A DNA stretch of 64,000 bases from Limnohabitans sp. G3-2 (GTDB taxonomy: Bacteria > Pseudomonadota > Gammaproteobacteria > Burkholderiales > Burkholderiaceae_C). Positions 24,700 to 33,351 of this stretch are shown here, piece after piece (the stretch's first letter is position 1; every line of letters starts with the position of its first letter). Position numbers and translations under genes: made by a program. A model generated the notes under the pieces. It searched no databases. It had not been told where the DNA came from and worked only from the letters and a program-made list of their open reading frames with translations. The stretch spans positions 248,001 to 312,000 of the forward strand of contig NZ_NESG01000002.1 of NCBI RefSeq assembly GCF_002778275.1, in the 5' to 3' direction.

Positions 24700-25191
24700 T
24701 TACTTCCCCGCCACAAAACTCCCCGACTTGCCCCCATGCTTTTCCAGCAAGGTCACGCCGTTCATGGTCATGCCGCGGTCCACGGCTTTGCACATGTCGT
24801 AAATGGTGAGCAAGGCGACATTCACCGCGGTCAGGGCTTCCATCTCGACGCCCGTCTGGCCGATGGTTTCGGCGGTGGCGGTGCAGACGATCGCGTTGTC
24901 CGCGGGCAGCACTTCAAACTCGACCGCCACACGGGTCAGGCCAATCGGGTGGCACAAGGGGATCAGCTCGCTGGTTTTCTTGGCGCCCATGATGCCGGCG
25001 ATGCGGGCAATGGCCAGCACATCGCCTTTTTTGGCGGTGCCTGAAGTGACCAGCGCCAGCGTGGCGGGCAGCATCTCGATGCGCCCCGTGGCGACCGCGA
25101 TGCGGCGGGTGCTGGACTTGCTGCCTACATCCACCATGTGGGCTTGGCCTTGGGCGTCAAAGTGGGTCAAGGCATCGGTCGACTGGGTCAT
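24700..25191 (-). CDS. moaC: Cyclic pyranopterin monophosphate synthase
   Basis: Molybdenum cofactor biosynthesis: converts 3',8-cyclo-7,8-dihydro-GTP, made by MoaA, to cyclic pyranopterin monophosphate. The 163-residue protein shows the family blocks [71 protein letters not shown] and the C-terminal [10 protein letters not shown]. The catalytic lysines and the metal-free barrel residues lie in these blocks. The ATG at 25191 gives a normal length. It is divergent from bepA, 98 bp away. No other moa genes are present here. Confidence 0.97.
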   Translation of the reverse strand: MTQSTDALTHFDAQGQAHMVDVGSKSSTRRIAVATGRIEMLPATLALVTSGTAKKGDVLAIARIAGIMGAKKTSELIPLCHPIGLTRVAVEFEVLPADNAIVCTATAETIGQTGVEMEALTAVNVALLTIYDMCKAVDRGMTMNGVTLLEKHGGKSGSFVAGK

Positions 25192-25289
25192 GGCTGAGTG
25201 GGTAAAAACCAGTTACAAAGGGTGGATCAGAATGGCGCATCATACGGGGAACACCCGGGGAAATGACGGCGCCTGCTCTCTCTTGATTC

Positions 25290-26831
25290 ATGACCACCAA
25301 GACCTTGAAACCTTTCTTTCGTTCTTCCCGTTGGCTCTCGGCCTTGCTGGTCGGCGCTTTGGCCATGCCGCCGGCCTGGGCGCAAAACAACAACTTGCCC
25401 TCTTTGGGCAATGGCGAGGGGATTTCGCTGGGGGCCGAGCGCCAATTGGGCGACCGGATTGCCCGCGAACTTTACCGCGATCCGGACTATCTGGAAGACC
25501 CTGTTTTGGACGAGTACATCCAGCGCCTGTGGACGCCCTTGGTCAAAGCCGCTGCTGCACGGGGTGAGTTGTCGCCCGAATTGCAAGAGCGTTTTGCTTG
25601 GCGCATCTTGCTCGGGCGCGACCGGTCGGTGAACGCGTTTGCTTTGCCTGGCGGCTATCTGGGCGTGCATTTGGGGCTGATCGCCGTGGTCAGCTCGGAC
25701 GCCGAACTGGCTTCGGTCTTGGCGCACGAATTGAGCCACGTCACGCAACGCCACATCGCCCGCTCCATGGATGAGCAGTCCAAAATGACGCCTTGGGTGA
25801 TCGGCTCGATGATTTTGGGGGCGATTGCGGTGAGCAAAAATCCTCAAGCCGCTCAAGGCCTGATCGTGGGGGGCCAAGCAGCGGCGATTCAGTCTCAGCT
25901 CAGCTACTCGCGCGACATGGAGCGTGAAGCCGACCGGGTGGGTTTTGGCGTGCTGAGCGAGGCCGGCTATGACCCGCAAGGCTTTGTCGGCATGTTCAAC
26001 AAACTGCAGCAGTCGGCTGGCGTGAATGACAACGGCGCGTACCCCTACCTTCGCAGCCACCCTTTGACCACCGAGCGCATCGCCGACATGCAGGCGCGTT
26101 TGCAGCTGACCGGGCCGGTCAAGAGCCCCCCCAGCGACATGGTGCAAGCGATGCTGAGCGCCCGGGCCAAGGTGATGTCACAAAATGACGTGGAAGCTTT
26201 GAAAGCTTGGACTCAAGACAGCAAAGCCGCATCAGCACAAGCCACACCCGCCCAAAAAGCGGGCGCACTTTATGCCGCCACATTGGCGCATTTGCAGCTC
26301 AGAGAGGGGCGCGCTGCCGAAAGCGCTTTGCAAAGTCTGGTGCCCTTGGCGGCCGCAAACCCGCAAGCCCATCGCTTGGTCACCTTGCTGCAAGCAGAAC
26401 TGGCCATCCGGCAAGAACGCTTTGCATCCGCCCTTCAAACCTTGGATGCGGCCAGCAGCAAACCTTTCAAGCGACCTGAGTTGATGATCGCGGCACAGGC
26501 CTTGCTGCGATTGCCACCGCGCCCTGAGCGGGCCGCCATCACGCTTCAACTGCGCGAATGGGTCACCCAAGCGCCGAACGATGCACAAGCTTGGAACACA
26601 TTGGCCAGCATGCTGAACTTGCAGGGCCAAGCACTGTCATCGCTGCGCGCCGAAGGCGAAGCCCAAATGGCCCGCATGGACTGGCCAGGTGCGGTGGACC
26701 GATTTCGTGCGGCGCAAGATTGGGCACGGAACAACCGACTTCAAGCAGGTGACCACATCGAGGCATCGATTGTGGATACGCGCTTGCGACAGGCTCAAGC
26801 CCAAATCAGGGCGATCCAAACTGAGCGTTGA
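25290..26831 (+). CDS. bepA: M48 family periplasmic metalloprotease with TPR-like C-terminus (BepA/YfgC-type)
   Basis: Periplasmic zinc protease and chaperone that monitors LptD and beta-barrel assembly in the outer membrane. The 513 residues begin with a signal peptide ending AWAQ at about residue 32. The zinc motif HELSH is at 146-150 with a third ligand in EREAD at 211-215. A hydrophobic loop at 168-180 corresponds to the active-site plug region. The C-terminal half (about 300-513) is alanine-rich and helical, matching the TPR domain of BepA. The ATG at 25290 starts MTTKTLKPFFRSSRW. It is followed by a DUF1289 gene. Confidence 0.9.
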   Translation: MTTKTLKPFFRSSRWLSALLVGALAMPPAWAQNNNLPSLGNGEGISLGAERQLGDRIARELYRDPDYLEDPVLDEYIQRLWTPLVKAAAARGELSPELQERFAWRILLGRDRSVNAFALPGGYLGVHLGLIAVVSSDAELASVLAHELSHVTQRHIARSMDEQSKMTPWVIGSMILGAIAVSKNPQAAQGLIVGGQAAAIQSQLSYSRDMEREADRVGFGVLSEAGYDPQGFVGMFNKLQQSAGVNDNGAYPYLRSHPLTTERIADMQARLQLTGPVKSPPSDMVQAMLSARAKVMSQNDVEALKAWTQDSKAASAQATPAQKAGALYAATLAHLQLREGRAAESALQSLVPLAAANPQAHRLVTLLQAELAIRQERFASALQTLDAASSKPFKRPELMIAAQALLRLPPRPERAAITLQLREWVTQAPNDAQAWNTLASMLNLQGQALSSLRAEGEAQMARMDWPGAVDRFRAAQDWARNNRLQAGDHIEASIVDTRLRQAQAQIRAIQTER

Positions 26832-26880
26832 ATTTGCATGCGGGATGGCGCTATGATCGCGCTCCGATTGGAGACAGAAC

Positions 26881-27348
26881 ATGGCCGGCATCCACATCAC
26901 CGACATCGAAGCCGCCATCAACCATTGGCGCACCAAGAACCCCTCGCCCGATGGGGTGACACTGCCGCGCGAGTTGCGGGCACTGGCCGAGGTGTATGCC
27001 TTGATGGTTTATCACAAACAGGACTTGGCGGACGAGTTCACCTTGCCCTTGGCGGCGGCCGAAGCTTGGCAGGACTGGTACGCCAGCACGCCCGATACGC
27101 CTTGCATCGCCATTTGCTCCACCAGCCAAGGCGATGAGGTGTGCAAGGGCTGCGGGCGCAGCTTTGAAGAGGTGCAGTTGTGGATCGAAATGACGCCCGG
27201 CGAGAAGCGTGGCATCTGGCAACGCATCACTGCCGACGGCACGTCGTGGCGCTTCAACAAATACGCGGAACGCGCCGCCGAAGATCGCCACTGGGCGCGC
27301 GCGGCGGCCGAGGCGCAAACCGCGCTCGACCTCAAACCCGCCGATTAA
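26881..27348 (+). CDS. DUF3717-DUF1289 fusion protein (cysteine-rich)
   Basis: A 155-residue cytosolic protein of unknown function built from two families. Residues 4-45 (ITDIEAAINHWRTKN to LMVYHKQ) match DUF3717. Residues about 75-110 match DUF1289, with four cysteines in TPCIAICS and EVCKGCGRSFEEV that probably bind a metal or iron-sulfur centre. A short helical tail follows. It starts at ATG 26881 behind GGAGA. It lies 49 bp after bepA and is convergent with yaeQ (4 bp between stops), so it may be co-transcribed with bepA. The family assignment is from memory of conserved patterns. Confidence 0.8.
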   Translation: MAGIHITDIEAAINHWRTKNPSPDGVTLPRELRALAEVYALMVYHKQDLADEFTLPLAAAEAWQDWYASTPDTPCIAICSTSQGDEVCKGCGRSFEEVQLWIEMTPGEKRGIWQRITADGTSWRFNKYAERAAEDRHWARAAAEAQTALDLKPAD

Positions 27349-27352
27349 AAAG

Positions 27353-27913
27353 TCACTTCCAGCGAATCAGCTCGATGTGCACGCTGCCCTTGTCGCTGCT
27401 GAAGGTCACGCTGCCTTCTTGAACGGTGGCTTGCAGTTGCATGCTGCGTTCGGCCAGTTGGGCCAGCTCTTGTGAGCCTTCGGTCGGGACACGCCAGACC
27501 TGCAGCTTGTCCAAACGCGTGAGTTTGGTCTCGATGCCCTTCCACCACACTTCGGCCGCATGGTTGAAGCAGTACAGCAAGACTTCATCGGCTTTTTGAC
27601 AGGCTTTCATGATGGGCTTGTCTTCGGGCTGGCCGACTTCGATCCACATCCGCGTTTGGCCCGTGAAATCGCGCAGGCTGCAATCCGGGTCATCCGGGTC
27701 TGACAAACCGGCCCCAAAAGCGAGTTTGCCGTCCCCGTTGCACACGGCCTGCAACTTGTAGGCATTGATGGCCAGCGCCAGCAGGCGGATCATCATGCGC
27801 TCGTCGGTCTCGCTGGGGTGGCGCGCGAGCGTGAGCTGGTGGTCTTCGTAATAGCTGTGATCGATGTCAGCGATCGACAGGTTGGCTTTGTAGATGGTGG
27901 ATTTGAGGGCCAT
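27353..27913 (-). CDS. yaeQ: YaeQ family protein
   Basis: A 186-residue conserved cytosolic protein. YaeQ has a PD-(D/E)XK-nuclease-like fold and was once linked to RfaH suppression, but its activity is not established. Diagnostic features are the start MALKSTIYKANLSIADIDH, HPSETDERMMIRLLA at about residues 32-46, and GLSDPDDPDCSLRDFTG with the WIEVGQP strand, which carries the nuclease-like acidic residues. It is transcribed in the same direction as purB, from which a REP-like pair separates it. The purB gene is upstream, so the two may share a transcript. Confidence 0.93.
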   Translation of the reverse strand: MALKSTIYKANLSIADIDHSYYEDHQLTLARHPSETDERMMIRLLALAINAYKLQAVCNGDGKLAFGAGLSDPDDPDCSLRDFTGQTRMWIEVGQPEDKPIMKACQKADEVLLYCFNHAAEVWWKGIETKLTRLDKLQVWRVPTEGSQELAQLAERSMQLQATVQEGSVTFSSDKGSVHIELIRWK

Positions 27914-27922
27914 GGTTTCTTT

Positions 27923-27985
27923 GTGGGAGCGCGCCCCTGCGCGCGAATGCGTCTGGCAAATTCGGCCGCAGGGGCGGCCTCCAAC
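27923..27985. repeat. REP-like palindrome pair between yaeQ and purB
   Basis: Hairpin with head GTGGGAG and stem GCGCGC/GCGCGC around CCCCT (27923-27949), then an inverted partner with stem GGCCGC/GCGGCC (27960-27985). The stem differs from the array copies at both arms in a compensatory way, while the GGGAG head, CCCCT loop and CGAAT tail are kept. Confidence 0.85.
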
Positions 27986-27995
27986 AAGAGATGCG

Positions 27996-29396
27996 TCAGA
28001 CGCGACGGGCCAACTCGGCGGCTTTGCCGATGTAGCTGCCCGGCGTCATGGCCAGCAGGCGGTCTTTGTCGGCTTGTGGGATCTCCAAGGCCTGAATCAG
28101 GCCATGCAGATCCGCCGCCGTGACGCTCTTGCCGCGGGTCACTTCTTTGAGCTTTTCGTATGCGCCTTGCACGCCATAGCGGCGCATGACGGTCTGGATC
28201 GGCTCGGCCAGTACTTCCCAAGCGGCATCCAGGTCCTGCGCCAGTGCTTCTTCGTTCAGCTCCAGTTTGTTCAAACCGGTCATGAGCGAGGCATAGGCCA
28301 GCGCGGTATAGCCCAGGCCCACGCCCATGTTGCGCAGCACGGTGGAGTCGGTCAGGTCCCGCTGCCAACGGCTGATGGGCAGCTTTTCACTCAGGTGTTT
28401 GAGCACGGCATTGGCCAGGCCCAAGTTGCCTTCGGCGTTTTCAAAGTCGATCGGGTTGACCTTGTGCGGCATGGTGGACGAACCGATCTCGCCGGCCTTC
28501 AAGCGCTGCTTGAAATAGCCCAAGCTCACATAGCCCCAAATGTCGCGCGACAAATCAATCAAGATGGTGTTGGTGCGCGCCACCGCGTCAAACAACTCGG
28601 CCATGTAGTCGTGCGGCTCGATCTGGATGCTGTAAGGCTGGAACGTGAGGCCCAAGCCCCAGTGGGTGGACTGCGTGTCGCTGATCTCAGGCGTCTCGAC
28701 CACTTGGCGAGCGAAGGCTTCCCAGTCAAAGTCTGGCCAGGCCGAAAAGTGGGCGTTGTAATTGCCCACAGCGCCGTTCATCTTGCCCATCAGCTGCACC
28801 GCCGCAATTTTGCTGCGGCAGCTGTTCAGGCGCATCACCACATTGGCCATCTCCTTGCCGACGGTGGTGGGGCTGGCCGTCTGCCCGTGTGTGCGGCTGA
28901 GCATGGGCACCTCGGCGAATTGGTGCGCCATCTCGCGCAATTTGCCGATCAGGCCGTCGAGCCCCGGCAAGATCACCTGCGCTCGGGCCCCCTTGAGTTG
29001 CAAGGCGTGGCTGGTGTTGTTGATGTCTTCACTGGTGCATGCAAAGTGGACAAACTCCGCGGCTTTTTCGAGCTCTGGCCGGTCCTTGAATTTGGATTTG
29101 ATCCAGTACTCCACCGCCTTGACGTCGTGGTTGGTGGTTTTCTCGAACTCTTTGATGGCCAAGGCATCCGCTTCCGAAAAGTGCTTCACCAAACCGGTCA
29201 AGTAACTGCGTGCGCCAGGCGTCAGTGGCTTGAACTCGTCAAAACCCGCATCGGACAAAGCGATGAACCAAGCGATTTCCACCTGCACACGGCGGTGCAT
29301 ATAACCTTGCTCGCTCATGAGCGGGCGCAAGGCATTGAGTTTGCTGGCGTAACGGCCATCCAGCGGGGACAGAGCGGCAATGGGGGTGAAATTCAT
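27996..29396 (-). CDS. purB: Adenylosuccinate lyase
   Basis: Purine biosynthesis: cleaves SAICAR to AICAR and adenylosuccinate to AMP, releasing fumarate. The 466-residue protein is of the E. coli PurB type, starting MNFTPIAALSPLDGRYASK. It has HFACTSEDINN at about residues 117-127, catalytic histidine block SRTHGQTASPTT, and signature loop GSSTMPHKVNPIDFEN containing the catalytic serine. It is slightly longer than E. coli PurB (456). It is divergent from a glutathione transferase gene 123 bp away. Confidence 0.97.
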   Translation of the reverse strand: MNFTPIAALSPLDGRYASKLNALRPLMSEQGYMHRRVQVEIAWFIALSDAGFDEFKPLTPGARSYLTGLVKHFSEADALAIKEFEKTTNHDVKAVEYWIKSKFKDRPELEKAAEFVHFACTSEDINNTSHALQLKGARAQVILPGLDGLIGKLREMAHQFAEVPMLSRTHGQTASPTTVGKEMANVVMRLNSCRSKIAAVQLMGKMNGAVGNYNAHFSAWPDFDWEAFARQVVETPEISDTQSTHWGLGLTFQPYSIQIEPHDYMAELFDAVARTNTILIDLSRDIWGYVSLGYFKQRLKAGEIGSSTMPHKVNPIDFENAEGNLGLANAVLKHLSEKLPISRWQRDLTDSTVLRNMGVGLGYTALAYASLMTGLNKLELNEEALAQDLDAAWEVLAEPIQTVMRRYGVQGAYEKLKEVTRGKSVTAADLHGLIQALEIPQADKDRLLAMTPGSYIGKAAELARRV

Positions 29397-29519
29397 GCTT
29401 TGATTGTAATTCCCACCACCTTCGCGTTCGGCGCCCCGTCAAATGGCGATAGGACCAGAAATTGGCACGGTGTTTCACCTAGAATCGGCCATCGTTCAAC
29501 GGCATTACCCGCACCCTCT

Positions 29520-30134
29520 ATGAAACTCATCGGCTCCGTCACCAGTCCCTATGTTCGCAAGGTGCGCATCGTCATGGCCGAGAAAAAACTGGACTACCAG
29601 TTTGTCACCGAAGATGTGTGGTCCGCACAGACCAGCATTCACGCCACCAACCCCTTGGGCAAGGTGCCTTGCTTGGTCATGGAGGGGGGTGAAGCGGTGT
29701 TCGATTCGCGCGTGATCGTGGAGTACCTGGACACCTTGTCACCCGTGGGCAAACTGATTCCTACCGCTGGCCGTGAACGCGCCGAAGTCAAAACCTGGGA
29801 AGCCTTGGCAGACGGCCTGCTGGATGCGGCTTTGTTGGCCCGCATGGAGGCGGTCTGGACCGAGCGCCAAGACAGCCAGCGCAGCCAAGCCTGGATCGAC
29901 CGTCAGCTGGACAAAATCCAACACGCCCTGCGTGCCATGAGCCACGGCCTGGGGGAAAAACCCTTTTGCTCGGGCATCCACCTGACGCTGTCGGACATCG
30001 CGGTGGGCTGCGCTGTGGGTTACCTGGACTTCCGCTTCCCGCACATCGACTGGCGCACGCCGCATCCGAATCTGCACAAGCTGTACGACAAATTGGCGCA
30101 GCGCCCAAGCTTCGTGGACAGCTTGCCCAGCTGA
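29520..30134 (+). CDS. Glutathione S-transferase family protein (YibF-like)
   Basis: A 204-residue GST-fold protein. The N-terminal thioredoxin-like domain starts MKLIGSVTSPYVRKVRIVMAEKK, with Ser/Pro near residues 9-10 in the position of the catalytic residue. The cis-proline loop is GKVPCLV, and DSRVIVEYLD follows, where the Asp-Ser pair contacts the glutathione glutamyl group. The helical C-terminal domain includes LTLSDIAVGCAVGYLDFR. It resembles E. coli YibF/GstB-type proteins. It is convergent with the NTF2-like gene that ends the photoprotection operon, 23 bp away. Confidence 0.9.
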   Translation: MKLIGSVTSPYVRKVRIVMAEKKLDYQFVTEDVWSAQTSIHATNPLGKVPCLVMEGGEAVFDSRVIVEYLDTLSPVGKLIPTAGRERAEVKTWEALADGLLDAALLARMEAVWTERQDSQRSQAWIDRQLDKIQHALRAMSHGLGEKPFCSGIHLTLSDIAVGCAVGYLDFRFPHIDWRTPHPNLHKLYDKLAQRPSFVDSLPS

Positions 30135-30157
30135 CATTGGGCAGCGCTTGCGCGCAA

Positions 30158-30592
30158 TCAGGTGTTGGCGCGTTTTTTCAGCCAACGCATCACGCCACCC
30201 AACACCGGCAGTTTCTCGTAGAGCTCTTCCGCCGCATCCCAATAGTCACGGTGCATCGTCACCAAGCCCTGTGCGTTGAACACCACATGGCTGGCGCCGC
30301 GCACCGCTTGCAGGGTGGTGGTGTCAAAACGCTTGAAGCGAAAGCGGAACTCCCAAGTCAAGAAGGCTTGGGCGCCGTCCACCACCTGCGCGGTCACGAC
30401 AAAGTGCGGTTGCTCCAGCGCCACGTACATGTGCCGAAAAATGCGTTCGATCTCAGGCAGGCCCTGCACTTCGTTGAACGGGTCCTTGAACGTGGCTTGC
30501 GCGTCATAGACCGTGCGCAACTGCGCCACGCTTTGCGGCGACAGGGTCTCAAAAAACGTGGCCAGATTTTGTGTGGCTTGTCGTGTGTCCAT
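30158..30592 (-). CDS. NTF2/SnoaL-like family protein
   Basis: A 144-residue small alpha+beta barrel protein. The ring of aromatic and charged residues (LRTVYDAQATFKDPFNEV, then WEFRFRFKRFD, HRDYWDAAEELYEKL) is typical of SnoaL-like hydrolase/isomerase folds, and Asp/His residues line the expected pocket. It is the last gene of the nine-gene leftward operon, 20 bp after the SDR. Homologues recur beside photolyase, Cfa-like and FAD-oxidoreductase genes in light- and singlet-oxygen-induced clusters of proteobacteria, as I recall. The reaction is unknown. Confidence 0.85.
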   Translation of the reverse strand: MDTRQATQNLATFFETLSPQSVAQLRTVYDAQATFKDPFNEVQGLPEIERIFRHMYVALEQPHFVVTAQVVDGAQAFLTWEFRFRFKRFDTTTLQAVRGASHVVFNAQGLVTMHRDYWDAAEELYEKLPVLGGVMRWLKKRANT

Positions 30593-30612
30593 GATCGGCT
30601 TTCATTGCAGGC

Positions 30613-31383
30613 TTACAAGCCTGTGAACCAGCGCACCAAGGGGAAGTAGATGCGGTACGGCAGCACGCGCAACAGCTTGAGCCAAAGCGTGAAGCGCTTG
30701 GGGAAATGGATGTCAAACTGGCCCTGGGCCCAGCCCTTGAGCATTTCGCGCGCGGCCTCTTCGGGGCTGATCAGGGCGGGCATGGTGAACTGGTTTTGTG
30801 CGGTCAGCGGCGTGGCCACAAAGCCAGGGTTGACCACGCTCACGCCGATGCCCCGGTCCTGCAAGTCCACATAAAGCGTTTCGGCCAAGTGGGTGAGCGC
30901 GGCCTTGGTCGGGCCATAGGCCAGGCCATTGGGCAAACCGCGCCAGCCCGCCACACTGCTGACCAACGTGATGTGGCCGCGACCTCGCGCGAGCATGTCG
31001 GGCAGCACCGCATCGATGACCTGCAGCGCGCCTTGATAGTTGACTTTGTCGTGCTGCAGCATCTGCGCCAGATCCATCGCGTGGGCGCGTTGGGCTTGGT
31101 AATAACCTGCGGCATAGACCACCATGTCGAGCGGGCCTTCGGCCAGCAGGGCCCGGGCCGTGGCCTGCACTTGGGGGGCGTCGCACACATCGAGCACGCG
31201 CCACTGCACGCCAGCATCTTGCGCGGCCCAGTCGAGCACGCCTTGCGGGTTGCGGGCCGAGACCACCACCTGGGCGCCTGCCGCACGCAGTGCCTGCGCA
31301 CAGGCCAGGCCAATGCCGGTCGATGCGCCCACCAGCCAAACGCGGCGGCCATGCCAATCGGAGATCTGCGGGTTCAAGCTCAT
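30613..31383 (-). CDS. Short-chain dehydrogenase/reductase (photoprotection operon)
   Basis: Classical SDR of 256 residues. Cofactor motif VGASTGIG at about 18-25, NAG-equivalent segment AAGYYQ, catalytic Ser142/143 in LVSSVAG, and Tyr156-x3-Lys160 in YGPTK are all present, so it should be active. NAD(P) preference and substrate are unknown. The C-terminus is basic and hydrophobic (LWLKLLRVLPYRIYFPLVRW) and may sit on the membrane, consistent with a lipid substrate. The ATG at 31383 lies 5 bp after the stop of the DUF3833 lipoprotein gene. Confidence 0.9.
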   Translation of the reverse strand: MSLNPQISDWHGRRVWLVGASTGIGLACAQALRAAGAQVVVSARNPQGVLDWAAQDAGVQWRVLDVCDAPQVQATARALLAEGPLDMVVYAAGYYQAQRAHAMDLAQMLQHDKVNYQGALQVIDAVLPDMLARGRGHITLVSSVAGWRGLPNGLAYGPTKAALTHLAETLYVDLQDRGIGVSVVNPGFVATPLTAQNQFTMPALISPEEAAREMLKGWAQGQFDIHFPKRFTLWLKLLRVLPYRIYFPLVRWFTGL

Positions 31384-31388
31384 GCGGC

Positions 31389-31982
31389 TCAACCTGGCTT
31401 GGCCGTCAAAGGCGTGCGGCGTGTGAAGGACAAGGTGACCTCGCCCAACTTCACGCCCCATTTGCTCATGGTGGCCTTGTTGAGCATGACGCGCTCGTCC
31501 ATCAGGTACATCCAGTCGTCAAAGTCAACGTGCCAAACCCGGCCATCCACCGGCAAGGCCATTGTGTAGCCCCAGCGGAATGCGTTGCCGCTGACTTGGC
31601 CCCTGGCCTCGCCCACCACGTCGTCGGCGCGGCCCGTGTAGCTGCCGTTCGCTCCGGCCTGGAGTTTCCAGATGCGGCGCTGCTTCGTACCGTCCGAGTA
31701 CACAAAGGCTTCGTCCAGCACGCCTGCATCGCCATTCCAGCTGCAATCCATCACCACGGTGAAGCGTTTGACCACTTGGCCGCTGCGGTCCGTGAAAACA
31801 CCCCAAGCATCGAGGGTGCCGTTGAAGTAGGTGCGCAAATCCAAGAGCGGTTTTTCTTGTGCGTAGCTTTGCACCTGGGGCCCCGCGCAACTGGCCAGAA
31901 AAGGTGTGGCCGCTGCCACGGGCAACACGGCCAATCGGGTCAAAGCGGTGCGGCGGTGGATGAGGCGGGTTGGCTGGCGCAT
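31389..31982 (-). CDS. DUF3833 family lipoprotein
   Basis: A 197-residue exported lipoprotein. The N-terminus has basic residues (RRTALTRL), a hydrophobic stretch and the lipobox LASC, with the lipidated Cys near residue 33. The mature domain (LLDLRTYFNGTLDAWGVFTDRSG, VMDCSW, DDWMYLMDE) matches DUF3833, a lipocalin-like family found in clusters with Cfa-like methyltransferases. The ATG at 31982 is chosen because AAGGAAAG lies 8 bases upstream; an in-frame ATG nine codons earlier is possible. It may bind or shuttle a modified lipid (inference). Confidence 0.85.
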   Translation of the reverse strand: MRQPTRLIHRRTALTRLAVLPVAAATPFLASCAGPQVQSYAQEKPLLDLRTYFNGTLDAWGVFTDRSGQVVKRFTVVMDCSWNGDAGVLDEAFVYSDGTKQRRIWKLQAGANGSYTGRADDVVGEARGQVSGNAFRWGYTMALPVDGRVWHVDFDDWMYLMDERVMLNKATMSKWGVKLGEVTLSFTRRTPLTAKPG

Positions 31983-32016
31983 GGTGGGGCTTTCCTTGTG
32001 GGGGTTCAAAACGGCT

Positions 32017-33351
32017 TCAAGCTGAGGGGTGGGCCGTGGCGGGGCCCGCCATCAAATCGGGGCGGCGCATCAGGCCGGCGTACAAAGCCCATCCGGCCAG
32101 AAGCTTGAGCACGCAGGGCAGCAAGCCATAAGCCAGACTCAAAGCCAGCACGGCATCGGCGCCCTGCTGACCCGGTGCGTAGCCCCACAGTCCCAGCAAG
32201 GGCAGGGACAGTCCGGCCGCCAAGGCCAGATTGAGCTTGGTCGCCAGATTCCACCAGCCCATGAAAGCGCCGTCTGTGCGGCCACGCTCACCACAGCGGT
32301 CAATCAATTGGTTGAGCAGGGCGCTGGGCACGGTCAAATCCGCGCCCAGCGCCATGCCCGACAAGGCGCACACCCACAAAAATCCTGTGGTGTCGCCCGC
32401 GCCCAGTGTGACCACGCTCACAAAGGCCAGCACCGACAAAGCCATGCCTGTGGCCCAAGTGCGCAGCAGACCCATGCGGTCAATCACCTTCAACCACAGT
32501 GGAAACGACAGGGCCCCGGCGGCAAAGTACAAACCCAAAAACAAGGGCTCCATGGCCTTGGGCGCTTGCAAAAGGTCTTGCACAAAAAACAGCACCAAGG
32601 TGGCGGGCACGGCGCTGGCCAGGCCGTTGAGCATGAACACCATCAGAAGGCGGCGAAAACCAGCGTGCTGCCAAGGCTGCCAAAGGCTGCCATCTTGGGC
32701 ATGGCTTTGCGGCACCGTCACAGCAGATGTCAAGGCGCGGCGTGCAAGGCGCTGCCAAGTGAACAGGCCCAGCGCCAGCATCGCCACCAGCAGCCCCGTG
32801 GTCAGTGGCCAACCCCACAGCGCAGGCAAAGCCGATGCCAACAACACGCCCACCAGCGCAAAGCCCTCACGCCAAGCGACCCAGCGACTTTGCACCAGGG
32901 CGCCACCGCCCTGCCGCGCCGCCCAGGCCTGGTGCAAGATGCCCAAGCCGCTGTAGGCCAAGTGGCTGAGTGTGAGCGCGGCGCCCACCCACACCCACAA
33001 GCCCGCAGCGGACAAGGCTGTGGCCGGCGGAAAAAACAAGGCCGCAAAACCCAGCGCCACGGCCAGCGCCAACAACACCGCCGCCAGCCACACAGCCTGC
33101 CAGGAGTGACGGTAGAGGCGGTCGCCCCAACGCCCCAGCCACGGATCCACCACCGCGTCGACGGTTCGGCTGATCAGCAACACCCCCCCCAGTGCGGCCA
33201 AGGGCACACCGTACTGCTGGGCATACACATTGGGCAAATGCACATAGACAGGCAGCGCCACAAAGGCCAGCGGCAAACCCAGCAAGCCATACGACGCGAA
33301 GGCAGGGCTGGGTGCGGTGGTGCTGCCGACGTCTGGGGTCACAGCGCTCAT
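32017..33351 (-). CDS. MFS transporter (GPH/melibiose-symporter-like)
   Basis: A 444-residue polytopic membrane protein with about 12 hydrophobic helices. Features of the glycoside-pentoside-hexuronide/MFS group are ISRTVDAVVDPWLGRWGDRL at about residues 55-74 and the second-half counterpart beginning LPILWLKVIDRMG-like (observed as FPLWLKVIDRMGLLRTW). The cargo is unknown; in this operon a lipid-related or sugar-head-group substrate is conceivable. The ATG at 33351 overlaps the stop of the preceding chalcone-isomerase-like gene by 4 bp, implying coupled translation. Confidence 0.87.
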   Translation of the reverse strand: MSAVTPDVGSTTAPSPAFASYGLLGLPLAFVALPVYVHLPNVYAQQYGVPLAALGGVLLISRTVDAVVDPWLGRWGDRLYRHSWQAVWLAAVLLALAVALGFAALFFPPATALSAAGLWVWVGAALTLSHLAYSGLGILHQAWAARQGGGALVQSRWVAWREGFALVGVLLASALPALWGWPLTTGLLVAMLALGLFTWQRLARRALTSAVTVPQSHAQDGSLWQPWQHAGFRRLLMVFMLNGLASAVPATLVLFFVQDLLQAPKAMEPLFLGLYFAAGALSFPLWLKVIDRMGLLRTWATGMALSVLAFVSVVTLGAGDTTGFLWVCALSGMALGADLTVPSALLNQLIDRCGERGRTDGAFMGWWNLATKLNLALAAGLSLPLLGLWGYAPGQQGADAVLALSLAYGLLPCVLKLLAGWALYAGLMRRPDLMAGPATAHPSA

